In this document: piece by piece, positions 1 to 8,310 of the stretch
Numbering within the stretch: position 1 is the first letter of the stretch
Layout of the letters: each line of letters opens with the position of its first letter
Source: Legionella sp.
Lineage (GTDB): Bacteria > Pseudomonadota > Gammaproteobacteria > Legionellales > Legionellaceae
Assembly: GCA_024636645.1 (NCBI GenBank)
Contig: JAGXGR010000135.1
Location: 1-33,955, forward strand
Length of the DNA stretch: 33,955 nucleotides
Direction: 5' to 3'
The notes under the pieces: model-generated
The model's database searches: none
Seen by the model: the letters and a program-made list of their open reading frames with translations, nothing else
What the model was told of the DNA's origin: nothing
Program-made: the position numbers and the translations under genes

Positions 1-1
1 C

Positions 2-493
2 ACAGCCTTAATCCAAGCTAAAAAGCATATTTACCCACGGCTGCCCCATCTTGATTTGCATTGAAGTTAATCAGTTAGCACGATCTGCTCCCTTCTCCCT
101 TGAGGGAGAAGGGTTGGGGATGAGGGTGGCTGGTGTGGTACAGTATCGAGTACATTGAGAATGCTATCCATCACGCCCTGAATATTTTTAAAAATTCAGT
201 TCGATCAATCTGCGGATCACTTAATATACCAAAATGAGACGCAAACGAGTTAGAAACATCCTTATTCAATTTTTATTTATCTACTCAATTATTTTTAATA
301 AAAACAGATAGGTAAATCAATTGAGTAGCCTATGTCAATCTGCTTATTCAACACCGTGCCACGCCAGCCACCCTCATCCCCAACCCTTCCCTCAAGGGAG
401 AAGGGAGCAGATCGTGCTAACTGATTCACTTCAATGCAAATCAAGATGGGACAGCCGTGGGTAAATATGCTTTTTAGCTTGGATTAAGTCTGT
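2..493. repeat. Large imperfect inverted repeat upstream of ugpA
   Basis: The two arms, about 2-139 and 359-493, are reverse complements over some 135 nt. I count only about four substitutions and one 2-nt indel. Each arm contains its own palindrome (CCCTTCTCCCTTGAGGG type) beside a GTTGGGGATGAGGGTGGCTGG stretch. The roughly 220-nt centre is AT-rich, has a smaller 10-bp inverted repeat (281-290 and 319-328), and encodes nothing I recognise. The left arm reaches the window edge and may extend further. No transposase lies inside, so this could be a non-autonomous MITE-like element or two copies of a dispersed repeat in opposite orientation. It fills almost the whole gene-free stretch 1-537. Confidence 0.85.
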
Positions 494-537
494 TAACTCG
501 ATATACTTTTGAATTATGCTAGCAACCCGGTTGCCGT

Positions 538-1416
538 ATGGCGAAATTTTCCAAGTACATTAAAACAGCCTGGTTTTTTATAATTCCTCAGCTGCTGATA
601 ACATTTGTTTTCTTTCTATGGCCTGCTGCCTCGGCAGTCATACAATCCTTTTTTTATTCCGATCCTTTTGGTTTGAATCGGCATTTTGCAGGGTTTTCCA
701 ATTATTGGGATTTATTGCAAAATCCAGCGTATGCTAAAGCGGTATGGGTGACCTTTGTCATCGCTTTTTTAGTCACCGGGGTGACGATGGGCCTTGGCTT
801 GCTATTGGCGAATTTTGTTCAACAACGGAAAAAAAGCCAGCGCCTGTATAAATCCTTGTTAATCTGGCCTTATGCAGTAGCCCCCGCAGTCGCCGCTATT
901 TTATGGCGATTTTTATGCCACCCCAGTCTGGGATGGCTGGCTGAGGCACTTCATTCTGTAGGTATAGAGTTTGATTATATCAATAATGCAGGCCAGGCCA
1001 TTGCCGTGGTTGTATTCGCTGCCAGTTGGCAGCAGTTTTCCTATAATTTCCTTTTTTATTTTGCAGCGCTCAGGGCCATACCTCAATCTTTAATCGATGC
1101 CGCCATTCTTGATGGAGCTTCTGGCTGGCGCAGGTTTTGGCAAATTATTTTCCCATTATTGTCCCCTACGACTTTTTTTCTGCTGGTGATGAATTTGATT
1201 TATGGCTTTTTTGAGACGTTTGGCATCATACATGTCATGACGCATGGCGGGCCGGGAAACAGTACCACCAATTTAATCTATAAACTGTATGAAGACGGCT
1301 TTATCGGTATGGACGTTGGCAGTTCATCAGCGCAATCTGTCTTGCTTATGATAATGGTCATTGGCGTGACATTGCTGCAGTTTAAATACCTCGAAAAGAA
1401 GGTCCATTACGAATGA
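538..1416 (+). CDS. ugpA: sn-glycerol-3-phosphate ABC transporter permease UgpA
   Basis: One of the two inner-membrane permease subunits of a carbohydrate-type (CUT1) ABC importer, probably for glycerol-3-phosphate. The 292 residues carry several hydrophobic segments, the first at about residues 11-33. The cytoplasmic EAA loop that docks on the ATPase is visible near residue 190 (DAAILDGASGWRRFWQIIFP). The length is normal for the family. The ATG used has a poor ribosome-binding site. The stop overlaps the ugpE start in ATGA, so the permeases are probably translationally coupled. Substrate is assigned from overall resemblance to UgpA; a related sugar or polyol is possible. The substrate-binding protein UgpB is not in the window. 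Confidence 0.85.
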   Translation: MAKFSKYIKTAWFFIIPQLLITFVFFLWPAASAVIQSFFYSDPFGLNRHFAGFSNYWDLLQNPAYAKAVWVTFVIAFLVTGVTMGLGLLLANFVQQRKKSQRLYKSLLIWPYAVAPAVAAILWRFLCHPSLGWLAEALHSVGIEFDYINNAGQAIAVVVFAASWQQFSYNFLFYFAALRAIPQSLIDAAILDGASGWRRFWQIIFPLLSPTTFFLLVMNLIYGFFETFGIIHVMTHGGPGNSTTNLIYKLYEDGFIGMDVGSSSAQSVLLMIMVIGVTLLQFKYLEKKVHYE

Positions 1417-2240
1417 AAACCGTGAAGGATATACTCACCCATATTTTTTTATGTTCTTTTGTGTTTCTGCTTTTTCTGCCGCTTTATCTGGCCGTGGTTG
1501 CAGCCAGTCATAAAGGTTCGGCTTTGATGCATTCTCCTTTGCCCTTATTGCCAGGTACTGAACTGTTTCAAAATATGAAAACGGTATTGACCTCGGGATT
1601 GGCAGTGACAGGCGGTGCCCCTATAAGCTATATGTTAGTCAATAGCTTTATCATGGCGATGTGTATTGCCTTAGGCAAGATTATTCTTGCACTGTGCTCG
1701 GCCTTTGCACTTGTTTATTTTGATTTTCCTTATAAAAAAGCTTGTTTTGCACTGATTTTCTCAACCATGATGCTGCCTGTCGAGGTTCGTATTGTGCCCA
1801 CCTTTCAAGTCATTGCCTCTTTTGGCTGGTTAAACTCCTATTTAGGGCTGACCTTGCCGTTGATGGCTTCTGCTACGGCCACTTTTTTATTCAGGCAATT
1901 TTTCAAAACGGTGCCCTCAGAACTGGTAGATGCAGCTAAACTGGATGGGGCAGGGCCGTTTCGTTTTTTCTGGGATATTTTGCTGCCCTTGTCCAGAACG
2001 CAGATGGCGGCTTTATTTGTGATTTTATTTGTTTATGGATGGAATCAGTATTTATGGCCTTTGGTGATAACAACAGAGACCGATATGGCCACCATTGTGA
2101 TGGGGATTCGCTACATTGCCGGGGTGGCTGATCAAATCCCGCAGTGGCACTATATTATGTCAGTTGCATTGATAGCTCTGATACCGCCCTGTTTTGTAGT
2201 CATGTTCATGCAACGCTGGTTTGAAAAGGGGTTAAAGTAA
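1413..2240 (+). CDS. ugpE: sn-glycerol-3-phosphate ABC transporter permease UgpE
   Basis: Second membrane permease of the same importer, 275 residues, usual family length. It has the N-terminal hydrophobic segment (about residues 10-29), further membrane segments, and an EAA loop at about residues 172-192 (LVDAAKLDGAGPFRFFWDIL). Its start overlaps the ugpA stop by 4 nt (ATGA) and its TAA shares one base with the ugpC ATG, so three genes form one tight operon. Known of the family: UgpA and UgpE form the heterodimeric pore and UgpC drives transport. Substrate specificity is by similarity. Confidence 0.85.
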   Translation: MKTVKDILTHIFLCSFVFLLFLPLYLAVVAASHKGSALMHSPLPLLPGTELFQNMKTVLTSGLAVTGGAPISYMLVNSFIMAMCIALGKIILALCSAFALVYFDFPYKKACFALIFSTMMLPVEVRIVPTFQVIASFGWLNSYLGLTLPLMASATATFLFRQFFKTVPSELVDAAKLDGAGPFRFFWDILLPLSRTQMAALFVILFVYGWNQYLWPLVITTETDMATIVMGIRYIAGVADQIPQWHYIMSVALIALIPPCFVVMFMQRWFEKGLK

Positions 2241-3316
2241 TGACGGCAGTCAATTTGGTCAATGTCAGCAAGCATATCGATTCAAACAAAATTCTCGATA
2301 ATATCAATCTGAGTATCGAGAAGGGGGAGTTTATGGCAGTCGTCGGGCCCTCAGGCTGTGGAAAATCGACTTTATTGCGTTTGGTTGCAGGTCTTGATTC
2401 TTTAAGCAGTGGTGAAATATTGATAAACAATCAATGCGTCAATAAAACACCGGCTTCAAAGCGTGATATGGCGATGGTGTTTCAAAGTTACGCTCTTTAT
2501 CCGCATATGACGGTGTTTAATAACATGGCCTACGGGTTGAGAATGCGTAAGTACAGCAAGGCTGACATCGTCAAGCGGGTAGAGGACGCTGCAAAAATGC
2601 TGCAACTCACAGACTTTCTTCAACGTAAACCCCAGGATTTGTCCGGTGGACAAAGGCAGCGTGTTGCCATGGGGCGTGCTATCGTACGTTCACCTGCTGT
2701 TTTTTTATTTGATGAGCCTTTGTCAAATCTTGATGCCAAGTTACGTACAGAAATGCGCCATGAAATAAAGAAATTACATCAACAATTAAAAACCACCTGC
2801 CTTTATGTGACCCACGATCAAACAGAAGCCATGACGATGGCAGAGCGTGTTGTCGTATTAAATCAAGGGATTATTGAACAGGTGGGCACGCCACAGGCGC
2901 TTTATCAAAGGCCGCGCTCTGTCTTTGTTGCAGGCTTCACAGGCCACTATCCCATGAATTTTTTTCCTGCTCACATGGATTCTGATGGAACACTGGTGCT
3001 TAAAGCCGGTCCATCCTATTCCCTGCCAGAGGGGTTGAATTTATCTGTACATCAGGAATTGATCGTTGCTATCAGACCTGAACATCTCCTGATAGATGCA
3101 GGACAAACCACGTCATCTATTACAGCCACCGTTGAGTATGTTGATGACATGGGAGCAGACAAGCTCGTCCAGGCCCAAGACAACAAACAGGGACAGCGAA
3201 TCACCATAAGAGTATCTGCTGATACAGCCATTGAGAATGAAAGCATCTCAATCGTGTTACCGCAGGATAAAATCCATTTATTTGATAAACAAACCGGTTT
3301 GAGAATTGGAGATTAG
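2240..3316 (+). CDS. ugpC: sn-glycerol-3-phosphate ABC transporter ATP-binding protein UgpC
   Basis: ATPase subunit of the Ugp importer, 358 residues, matching MalK/UgpC-type ATPases. Visible in order: Walker A GPSGCGKST near residue 37, Q-loop in VFQSYALYPHMTVF, signature LSGGQRQRVAMGRAI, Walker B FLFDEPLSNLDAKLR, and the switch histidine in YVTHDQTEAMTMAERVVVL. The C-terminal 120 residues are the OB-like regulatory domain typical of the MalK branch (IRPEHLLI). It follows ugpE with a one-base overlap. Five bases separate it from the next gene, so the operon continues downstream. Other MalK-type sugar ATPases look similar; the neighbouring permeases favour Ugp. Confidence 0.87.
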   Translation: MTAVNLVNVSKHIDSNKILDNINLSIEKGEFMAVVGPSGCGKSTLLRLVAGLDSLSSGEILINNQCVNKTPASKRDMAMVFQSYALYPHMTVFNNMAYGLRMRKYSKADIVKRVEDAAKMLQLTDFLQRKPQDLSGGQRQRVAMGRAIVRSPAVFLFDEPLSNLDAKLRTEMRHEIKKLHQQLKTTCLYVTHDQTEAMTMAERVVVLNQGIIEQVGTPQALYQRPRSVFVAGFTGHYPMNFFPAHMDSDGTLVLKAGPSYSLPEGLNLSVHQELIVAIRPEHLLIDAGQTTSSITATVEYVDDMGADKLVQAQDNKQGQRITIRVSADTAIENESISIVLPQDKIHLFDKQTGLRIGD

Positions 3317-3321
3317 CGATT

Positions 3322-4176
3322 ATGAAAAAACAAAAAACCGCGCTACAGCCTATAGGTAAACCCATATTTGGCTATTGGCAGGCTCTCTATCGATCATTTT
3401 ATTCCGATCGACTCTATGTTGATGTTGCCAAGCGCTGGCAGGGTTTTGGTTTTTTATACTTATGCTTTATCGTTAGTATTTTCTCCATTCCCCTGATAAT
3501 CAATCTAATGTTTTATTTTAATGATTATTATGACAAGCAATTTTTTGAGCCTTTATCCAAAATACCGACATTGTACATTCAAAATGGTGAAGTGAACTTT
3601 GATAAACCGATGCCCTATTTGATTAAAGGGGATCAAGGCCAGGTTCTTGCAGCCATAGATACCACAGGAAAAATAACAAAAATTAGCGAAAAATACCCGA
3701 ATATGACAATTTTAATTACAAAAAATGAAATTATCACACGAATACCCACGCCTTTTACTAAAACCTTTGCAGATGAGCGAGTTCAAGTGCTATCGAAAGA
3801 TATGAATCAGGTTTTTAATGGCGAAGCCTGGGTGAAGTCCAGTAAGCTCAGTAATTTAAAGTATTTTTTTCTGGTGATGGCACCAGTCATGATACTTTTT
3901 TTCTTTTTTTCAATGCTGCTGGTGCTTATACCCGTGATTGCCTTTTTGGGGCAACAATTCTCATTGGTTTTCTTTCGCTTTAAACTTAAATTCAAACAAG
4001 CCAGCCGTCTTGCCATTGTTGCATCAACCCCGGGCATGGCCTATGCAATGTTCAGTATAATGACAGGTTATATCTATCGCGGTTATGGCTTTGTTTCAAT
4101 GATCATTTTATTTATATACTTCAGTTATGGATTGATATATGTGAAAAGGGACAGTCAACAGGTTGCCCGCAGGTGA
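3322..4176 (+). CDS. DUF1189-like integral membrane protein
   Basis: 284 residues of unknown function. It has one hydrophobic segment at about residues 44-66, a roughly 120-residue polar region that would sit outside the cytoplasm, then three hydrophobic segments at about 185-212, 232-250 and 254-275. The layout (conserved aromatic N-terminus, one TM, extracytoplasmic domain, TM bundle) resembles DUF1189 membrane proteins, which is how I would label it, with moderate certainty. It sits 5 nt after ugpC and its TGA overlaps the GTG of the hydrolase gene, so it is co-transcribed with the transporter and hydrolase. No catalytic motif is evident. Confidence 0.7.
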   Translation: MKKQKTALQPIGKPIFGYWQALYRSFYSDRLYVDVAKRWQGFGFLYLCFIVSIFSIPLIINLMFYFNDYYDKQFFEPLSKIPTLYIQNGEVNFDKPMPYLIKGDQGQVLAAIDTTGKITKISEKYPNMTILITKNEIITRIPTPFTKTFADERVQVLSKDMNQVFNGEAWVKSSKLSNLKYFFLVMAPVMILFFFFSMLLVLIPVIAFLGQQFSLVFFRFKLKFKQASRLAIVASTPGMAYAMFSIMTGYIYRGYGFVSMIILFIYFSYGLIYVKRDSQQVARR

Positions 4177-4964
4177 AGGAATGCATTCACTTTGCACATG
4201 GCAATGGTTTCCCAGCCTTATGCTATCAACAGATGCTCTCAGCTCTGGAGATAGAATTTGATTATTGTTATATAGACCGCATAGGCCATCAGTCAACATT
4301 TCCAGTGACTGAAAACTGGCATTATCTGGTTGATGAACTGATCGATAGTGTTCAGCGTCAGGCACAAAGGCCCGTGATTGCTTTGGGGCATTCCCTGGGA
4401 GGGGTTCTGAGTTTAATCGCCGCCATTGAACGGCCTGAGTTGTTCAAAGCAGTGATTATGCTTGACTCTCCTTTATTAGGCCGTTTTAAATCAAGCATGG
4501 TTCGTTTAGCTAAAGCATTGGGCGTTATTGATCGCATAACACCAGCTCATCGCACCCGGGGCAGAAGACAATACTGGCAGGACAAAGAACAATTGATGCA
4601 GTATCTTAAAACGCGGGATTTATTTAAAAATTTCAACGAGGCTTGTCTTGAAGATTATATTGATCACGGCATGGAAAAACATGAGGACGGCTATTATCTG
4701 CGATTTGACAAACATATTGAATATCAGATTTATCGGACGATCCCTCATATTTTACCAAAATATCAAGGCCAATTAAAAATACCTGCCGCATTAATTTATG
4801 GTGACAAAAGTACCATTGTCGATACAATAGATATTAGATACATGAAAAAACATTTTAATATCCGTTGTTTTGAAACAGAAGGCAGTCATGTTTTTCCTAT
4901 GGAAAGACCGCAACGGGCGGCGCAGAGGATAATTACTGCAGCCCATGATATACTTGATATATAG
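4173..4964 (+). CDS. alpha/beta-fold hydrolase
   Basis: A 263-residue serine hydrolase of the alpha/beta fold, likely an esterase or lipase-like enzyme in the cytoplasm since no signal peptide is present. The oxyanion-loop motif HGNGFPA is at residues 9-15, the nucleophile elbow GHSLGG puts Ser at 74, the probable acid is Asp211 in IYGDKST, and the base is His239 in EGSHVFPMERP. The GTG start overlaps the preceding TGA (GTGA) and is needed to keep the HGNG motif. Its place after ugpC and before fadE suggests a link to glycerolipid or fatty-acyl use; substrate is unknown. Confidence 0.8.
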   Translation: MKECIHFAHGNGFPALCYQQMLSALEIEFDYCYIDRIGHQSTFPVTENWHYLVDELIDSVQRQAQRPVIALGHSLGGVLSLIAAIERPELFKAVIMLDSPLLGRFKSSMVRLAKALGVIDRITPAHRTRGRRQYWQDKEQLMQYLKTRDLFKNFNEACLEDYIDHGMEKHEDGYYLRFDKHIEYQIYRTIPHILPKYQGQLKIPAALIYGDKSTIVDTIDIRYMKKHFNIRCFETEGSHVFPMERPQRAAQRIITAAHDILDI

Positions 4965-4998
4965 ACTTGATGACAACGCATAATATAAGGAGAGCAGC

Positions 4999-7470
4999 GT
5001 GTTGTATAATTTATTCATTATTGCAAGCATAGGGTATGCAGGCTATTTGTTATTCAAGCAGGCGGCCTTGTCTGTCTGGCTCATTTCTTTTGCTCTTTTT
5101 AGTGCACTGGTTTATAAATATGGCGACCCCGGTGTGCTGGCCCAGTCTCTGATGATACTGGTTCTTTTGTTATTCACCTTCAATCTTGTCACGCCTTTAA
5201 GACGGCGTCTGCTATCCAGGCATCTTTTCAAGCTGGTTTCCAAAGCCATCCCTACAATGTCTTCGACTGAAAGAGAGGCACTGGAGGCAGGAACTGTCAG
5301 CTGGGAAGGCGATATCTTCTCTGGCAGGCCTGATTTCAGAGCTTTACGTAATGCACCTGTCGTACACTTGACTGAAGAAGAGCAGGCCTTTATTGATGGC
5401 CCGGTCAATGAGTTATGCCGTATGTTTGATGATTGGGATATTACCCATAATCTCACCGACATGCCTGAGGAAATATGGACCTATATCCGGGAAAAAGGTT
5501 TTTTGGGCATGATCATTCCCAAACAGTATGGCGGCCTTGAGTTCTCTGCTACCGCGCAGATGTCGATACTGGTTAAACTTTACGGACGCTCGGTTACCGT
5601 GGCTACGTCTATCTCTGTACCCAATTCTCTTGGTCCCGGTGAGCTGCTTTTAAAATACGGGACAGAAACCCAGAAAAAACATTATCTGCCAAGGCTTGCA
5701 AATGGTCAGGAAATTCCTTGTTTTGCTTTGACAGGTCCAAGTGCTGGCTCAGATGCAGCATCGATACCCGATACTGGCGTCGTTTGTCGCCAGGTGTTTA
5801 ACGGCGAAGAAATCGTAGGCATCAGATTAAACTGGAATAAACGCTATATTACATTGTGTCCGGTGGCTACAGTGATTGGCCTGGCATTTCGTCTTTATGA
5901 TCCAGAGCATTTAATTGGTAATGAGACAGATATAGGCATCTCTTGCGCACTGATTCCTGCCCAAACCCCAGGGGTTATAAAAGGTCGACGCCATTTCCCC
6001 TTAAATACAGCCTTTTTGAACGGGCCCACGCAGGGGCATGATGTTTTTGTACCTCTGGATTACCTGATCGGCGGGGTGGCTAAAGCCGGACAGGGCTGGC
6101 GGATGCTGATGGAATGCCTGAGTGCGGGACGTGCTATTTCCCTGCCTTCAAGTGCTTCAGGCGGCTCCCAGATGGCATCCATGGTATCGGGTGCCTATAG
6201 CCTTGTGCGCAAGCAGTTCAATCAGCCTATCGCCAGATTTGAAGGCATAGAAGAGCCCTTGGCGCGTATTGCAGGCAATACCTACATTATCGATGCCGCC
6301 CTGACGATGGCTGCAGCAGCTATTGATCATGGTGCCAAGCCATCGGTTGCGGGTGCCATTCTTAAGTACCATACCACCGAGCGCGCAAGACTCCTTGCTA
6401 TGGATGCAATGGATATTCATGGCGGAAAAGGCATTTGTCTTGGGCCTGAAAATTATCTCGGTCGCGGCTATCAAAGTGCGCCCATCAGCATCACAGTAGA
6501 AGGGGCTAATATCCTGACCCGAAATTTAATCATTTTCGGACAGGGTGCCGTTCGCTGCCATCCCTATATTTTCAAAGAACTTGAAAGCGTCAGAAATAAT
6601 GATTTGATCGGTTTTGACAAAGCTTTCTTTGCACATACAAGTTTTGTTTTATCGAATATGTTTAAATCCATGATCTTTGCGGTGACAGACGGCAGATGGT
6701 CAAAAGCACCGGCAAGCCGCGTCAAGCGCAGCTATCAGTTGATACATCGCTATAGCAGTAATCTGGCATTTATGGCAGATTTTTCATTGGCTGTCATGGG
6801 AGGGGATCTCAAGCGCCGGGAGCGCATTTCAGCGCGACTGGGTGATATGTTATCTACCTTGTATCTGGCTTCTGCGGTTATCAAAAGGTACCATGAAGAT
6901 CATGAGCCTGAAGCAGATTTACCCTTGGTTGAATGGTGTTGTGAACAATTGATGTATGAATGTGAAGAAGCATTAAACGGGGTTATCAGAAATTTCAGAA
7001 AACCCTGGGCTCGCGTCATGTTAACTCTTATCATCAAACCCTTTGGGCTTAAACGAAAAAAGCCGCACGATAAATTGGGCCATCAAGTGGCTAAAATCAT
7101 GACCAAACCTTGTGAAACAAGAGACAAACTGACACGTCTGGTTTTCAAAGAACCTCTCGAGAATTGCCCGGCAGGCAGACTTGAGCGTGCATTTCATCTT
7201 GTATTTGCAACAGTTGAGTTGGAAAAGAAAGTCATCAAGGCGGTTAAGTCTGGAGAGATAAAAAGCCTTAAATTTATGGACCAGATAAAAGAAGCCTGCG
7301 AGCTGGCTATCATCAGCGCCAATGAAGCGGCATTGTTAATTGAAGCAGAGCAGGCAAGGCAAGAAGTGATTGCTGTGGATGATTTCAGCCATGAGGAGTT
7401 AAGGAGAGAACCTGTAAAAAAGCCTGATGAGCATTTGGCAAATGCCAAAATGCCTTCAGAAATAATCTAA
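4999..7470 (+). CDS. fadE: acyl-CoA dehydrogenase FadE
   Basis: First enzyme of fatty-acid beta-oxidation: FAD-dependent oxidation of acyl-CoA to trans-2-enoyl-CoA. The 823 residues are close to the 814 of E. coli FadE and similar end to end. Two N-terminal hydrophobic stretches (about residues 3-30 and 45-65) suggest membrane association. Recognisable blocks are IPKQYGGLEFSA, ALTGPSAGSDAASIPDTG, EGIEEPLARIAGN and ITVEGANILTRNLIIFGQGA, the last with the conserved family glutamate, plus the FadE-specific C-terminal region (KRRERISARLGD, YLASAVIKRYHED). Start is GTG, chosen because AAGGAG lies 6 nt upstream. It follows the hydrolase by 34 nt, so it may be in the same transcript. Confidence 0.95.
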   Translation: MLYNLFIIASIGYAGYLLFKQAALSVWLISFALFSALVYKYGDPGVLAQSLMILVLLLFTFNLVTPLRRRLLSRHLFKLVSKAIPTMSSTEREALEAGTVSWEGDIFSGRPDFRALRNAPVVHLTEEEQAFIDGPVNELCRMFDDWDITHNLTDMPEEIWTYIREKGFLGMIIPKQYGGLEFSATAQMSILVKLYGRSVTVATSISVPNSLGPGELLLKYGTETQKKHYLPRLANGQEIPCFALTGPSAGSDAASIPDTGVVCRQVFNGEEIVGIRLNWNKRYITLCPVATVIGLAFRLYDPEHLIGNETDIGISCALIPAQTPGVIKGRRHFPLNTAFLNGPTQGHDVFVPLDYLIGGVAKAGQGWRMLMECLSAGRAISLPSSASGGSQMASMVSGAYSLVRKQFNQPIARFEGIEEPLARIAGNTYIIDAALTMAAAAIDHGAKPSVAGAILKYHTTERARLLAMDAMDIHGGKGICLGPENYLGRGYQSAPISITVEGANILTRNLIIFGQGAVRCHPYIFKELESVRNNDLIGFDKAFFAHTSFVLSNMFKSMIFAVTDGRWSKAPASRVKRSYQLIHRYSSNLAFMADFSLAVMGGDLKRRERISARLGDMLSTLYLASAVIKRYHEDHEPEADLPLVEWCCEQLMYECEEALNGVIRNFRKPWARVMLTLIIKPFGLKRKKPHDKLGHQVAKIMTKPCETRDKLTRLVFKEPLENCPAGRLERAFHLVFATVELEKKVIKAVKSGEIKSLKFMDQIKEACELAIISANEAALLIEAEQARQEVIAVDDFSHEELRREPVKKPDEHLANAKMPSEII

Positions 7471-7559
7471 AACATTTTTGTATCTATTCACTACATATTT
7501 ATAATCTGGGTGAAAAGTCAGATTTGAGCGCAGATTGAACGAATAGCATGCTGAAAAGC

Positions 7560-7714
7560 AGCCCGGATGGAGGCGTTAGCCGTAATCCGGATTGCGATGG
7601 TGATTTTGGCAAGTCATTTTCTTCGATTGATGTTCCGTCCCGTAATACGCTGCGCTCCTTACGGGGTACGGAGCTATGTGCTATCCGTGTAGCCCGGTTG
7701 CTTGCAACCGGGAC
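7560..7714. repeat. Cluster of three GC-rich palindromes (dispersed intergenic repeat)
   Basis: Within the 565-nt gene-free gap between fadE and cydP there are three hairpin-forming units: about 7560-7591 (AGCCCGGATGG... paired with CCGTAATCCGGA), 7639-7669 (CCCGTAATACGC paired with CTCCTTACGGG), and 7693-7712 (CCCGGTTGC paired with GCAACCGGG). The first two types recur at 24587-24738. None is followed by a T-run, so they do not look like ordinary intrinsic terminators. The rest of the gap is AT-rich, has a Fur-like site further on, and shows no credible coding region. Confidence 0.75.
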
Positions 7715-7905
7715 TTGATGATATTCCAGCGTTTGGCTGCAAAACCTGGCTTTATGAGCGGTTTATTTATAAGATGAGGTGCTGGTGGCTCATTAGGCCT
7801 CACATTGAATTATTATAGACCCAGTATCCCGGTGCCTTATTATTCCCAAAAAAAACCATGATGATCAATGCCTTACCACTTATTTTGCGCTATTTTTTGC
7901 TTGTT

Positions 7906-7942
7906 GAGAATGATAATCACTTCTAATTGCATGATTTATAAT
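7906..7942 (+). promoter_or_regulatory. Fur-box-like site overlapping a promoter candidate upstream of cydP
   Basis: Positions 7906-7924 read GAGAATGATAATCACTTCT, which matches 14 of 19 positions of the classical Fur consensus GATAATGATAATCATTATC, with the central ATGATAATCA block intact. A perfect -10 hexamer TATAAT follows at 7937-7942; the -35 is weak. The site lies about 110 nt before cydP. If functional it would repress the bd oxidase operon when iron is plentiful, which is inference. The surrounding region is AT-rich, which raises the chance of a coincidental match. Confidence 0.45.
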
Positions 7943-8035
7943 GATATTTTTTTATAAAATACCTTAATTTGACTGGTTTAATTTTTTTTAATCGCATAAA
8001 ATACCCGTGATATGGTTAGTAGGTAGATCTTTGCT

Positions 8036-8224
8036 ATGAAGTCTTTGTCCCGCGATGTTGTTTTAACGCTCATTATTAAACTGTCATTGTTATTTATATT
8101 GTGGTTTGTCTGTTTCAAAGGCGTTGAAAAACCTTCAAAAAATGCTCAACAATGGTTATTGGGAGGCGCTGTCACTTCCGAGAGCAGATTATCTATCGAT
8201 GCATACCGTACGCATGACGACTGA
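8036..8224 (+). CDS. cydP: cytochrome bd oxidase putative small subunit CydP
   Basis: 62-residue membrane peptide. A basic N-terminus (MKSLSRDVVLTLIIKL) leads into one transmembrane helix at about residues 9-28, then a short polar tail with the sequence QQWLLG. This pattern of charged start, LxxKLxLLFxLWxxxF helix and C-terminal LLG is what I know of CydP, a small protein encoded just before cydA in several gammaproteobacteria. It starts 86 nt before cydA on the same strand. Its role in assembly or function of the oxidase is not established. Assignment rests on family pattern plus position. Confidence 0.75.
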   Translation: MKSLSRDVVLTLIIKLSLLFILWFVCFKGVEKPSKNAQQWLLGGAVTSESRLSIDAYRTHDD

Positions 8225-8253
8225 CGCTTTTTAATGGCGCCAGTTTGTTGATT

Positions 8254-8279
8254 GGATTCAATTTAAAAAAATTGAATCC
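8254..8279 (+). other. Perfect 11-bp hairpin between cydP and cydA
   Basis: GGATTCAATTT (8254-8264) pairs perfectly with AAATTGAATCC (8269-8279) around an AAAA loop. It begins 30 nt after the cydP stop and ends 31 nt before the cydA ATG. No T-run follows, so termination is unlikely. It is more plausibly an mRNA stability or processing element that sets the ratio of CydP to CydA. The cydA ribosome-binding site (AGAGG) is outside the stem. Confidence 0.7.
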
Positions 8280-8310
8280 GCATGAAAATATTTATTTGTA
8301 GAGGTAATTT

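Noticed and set aside
2-493. Reading the inverted repeat as an insertion sequence
   Set aside because: No open frame for a transposase lies between the arms, so only a non-autonomous element or paired repeats can be supported.
5112-5462. 116-codon minus-strand frame inside fadE
   Set aside because: Antisense to conserved FadE sequence, low-complexity Ser/Arg/Leu composition typical of shadow frames.
7560-7714. Palindromes read as Rho-independent terminators of fadE
   Set aside because: Stems are strong but none is followed by a run of T on either strand, and the same units occur elsewhere as dispersed repeats.
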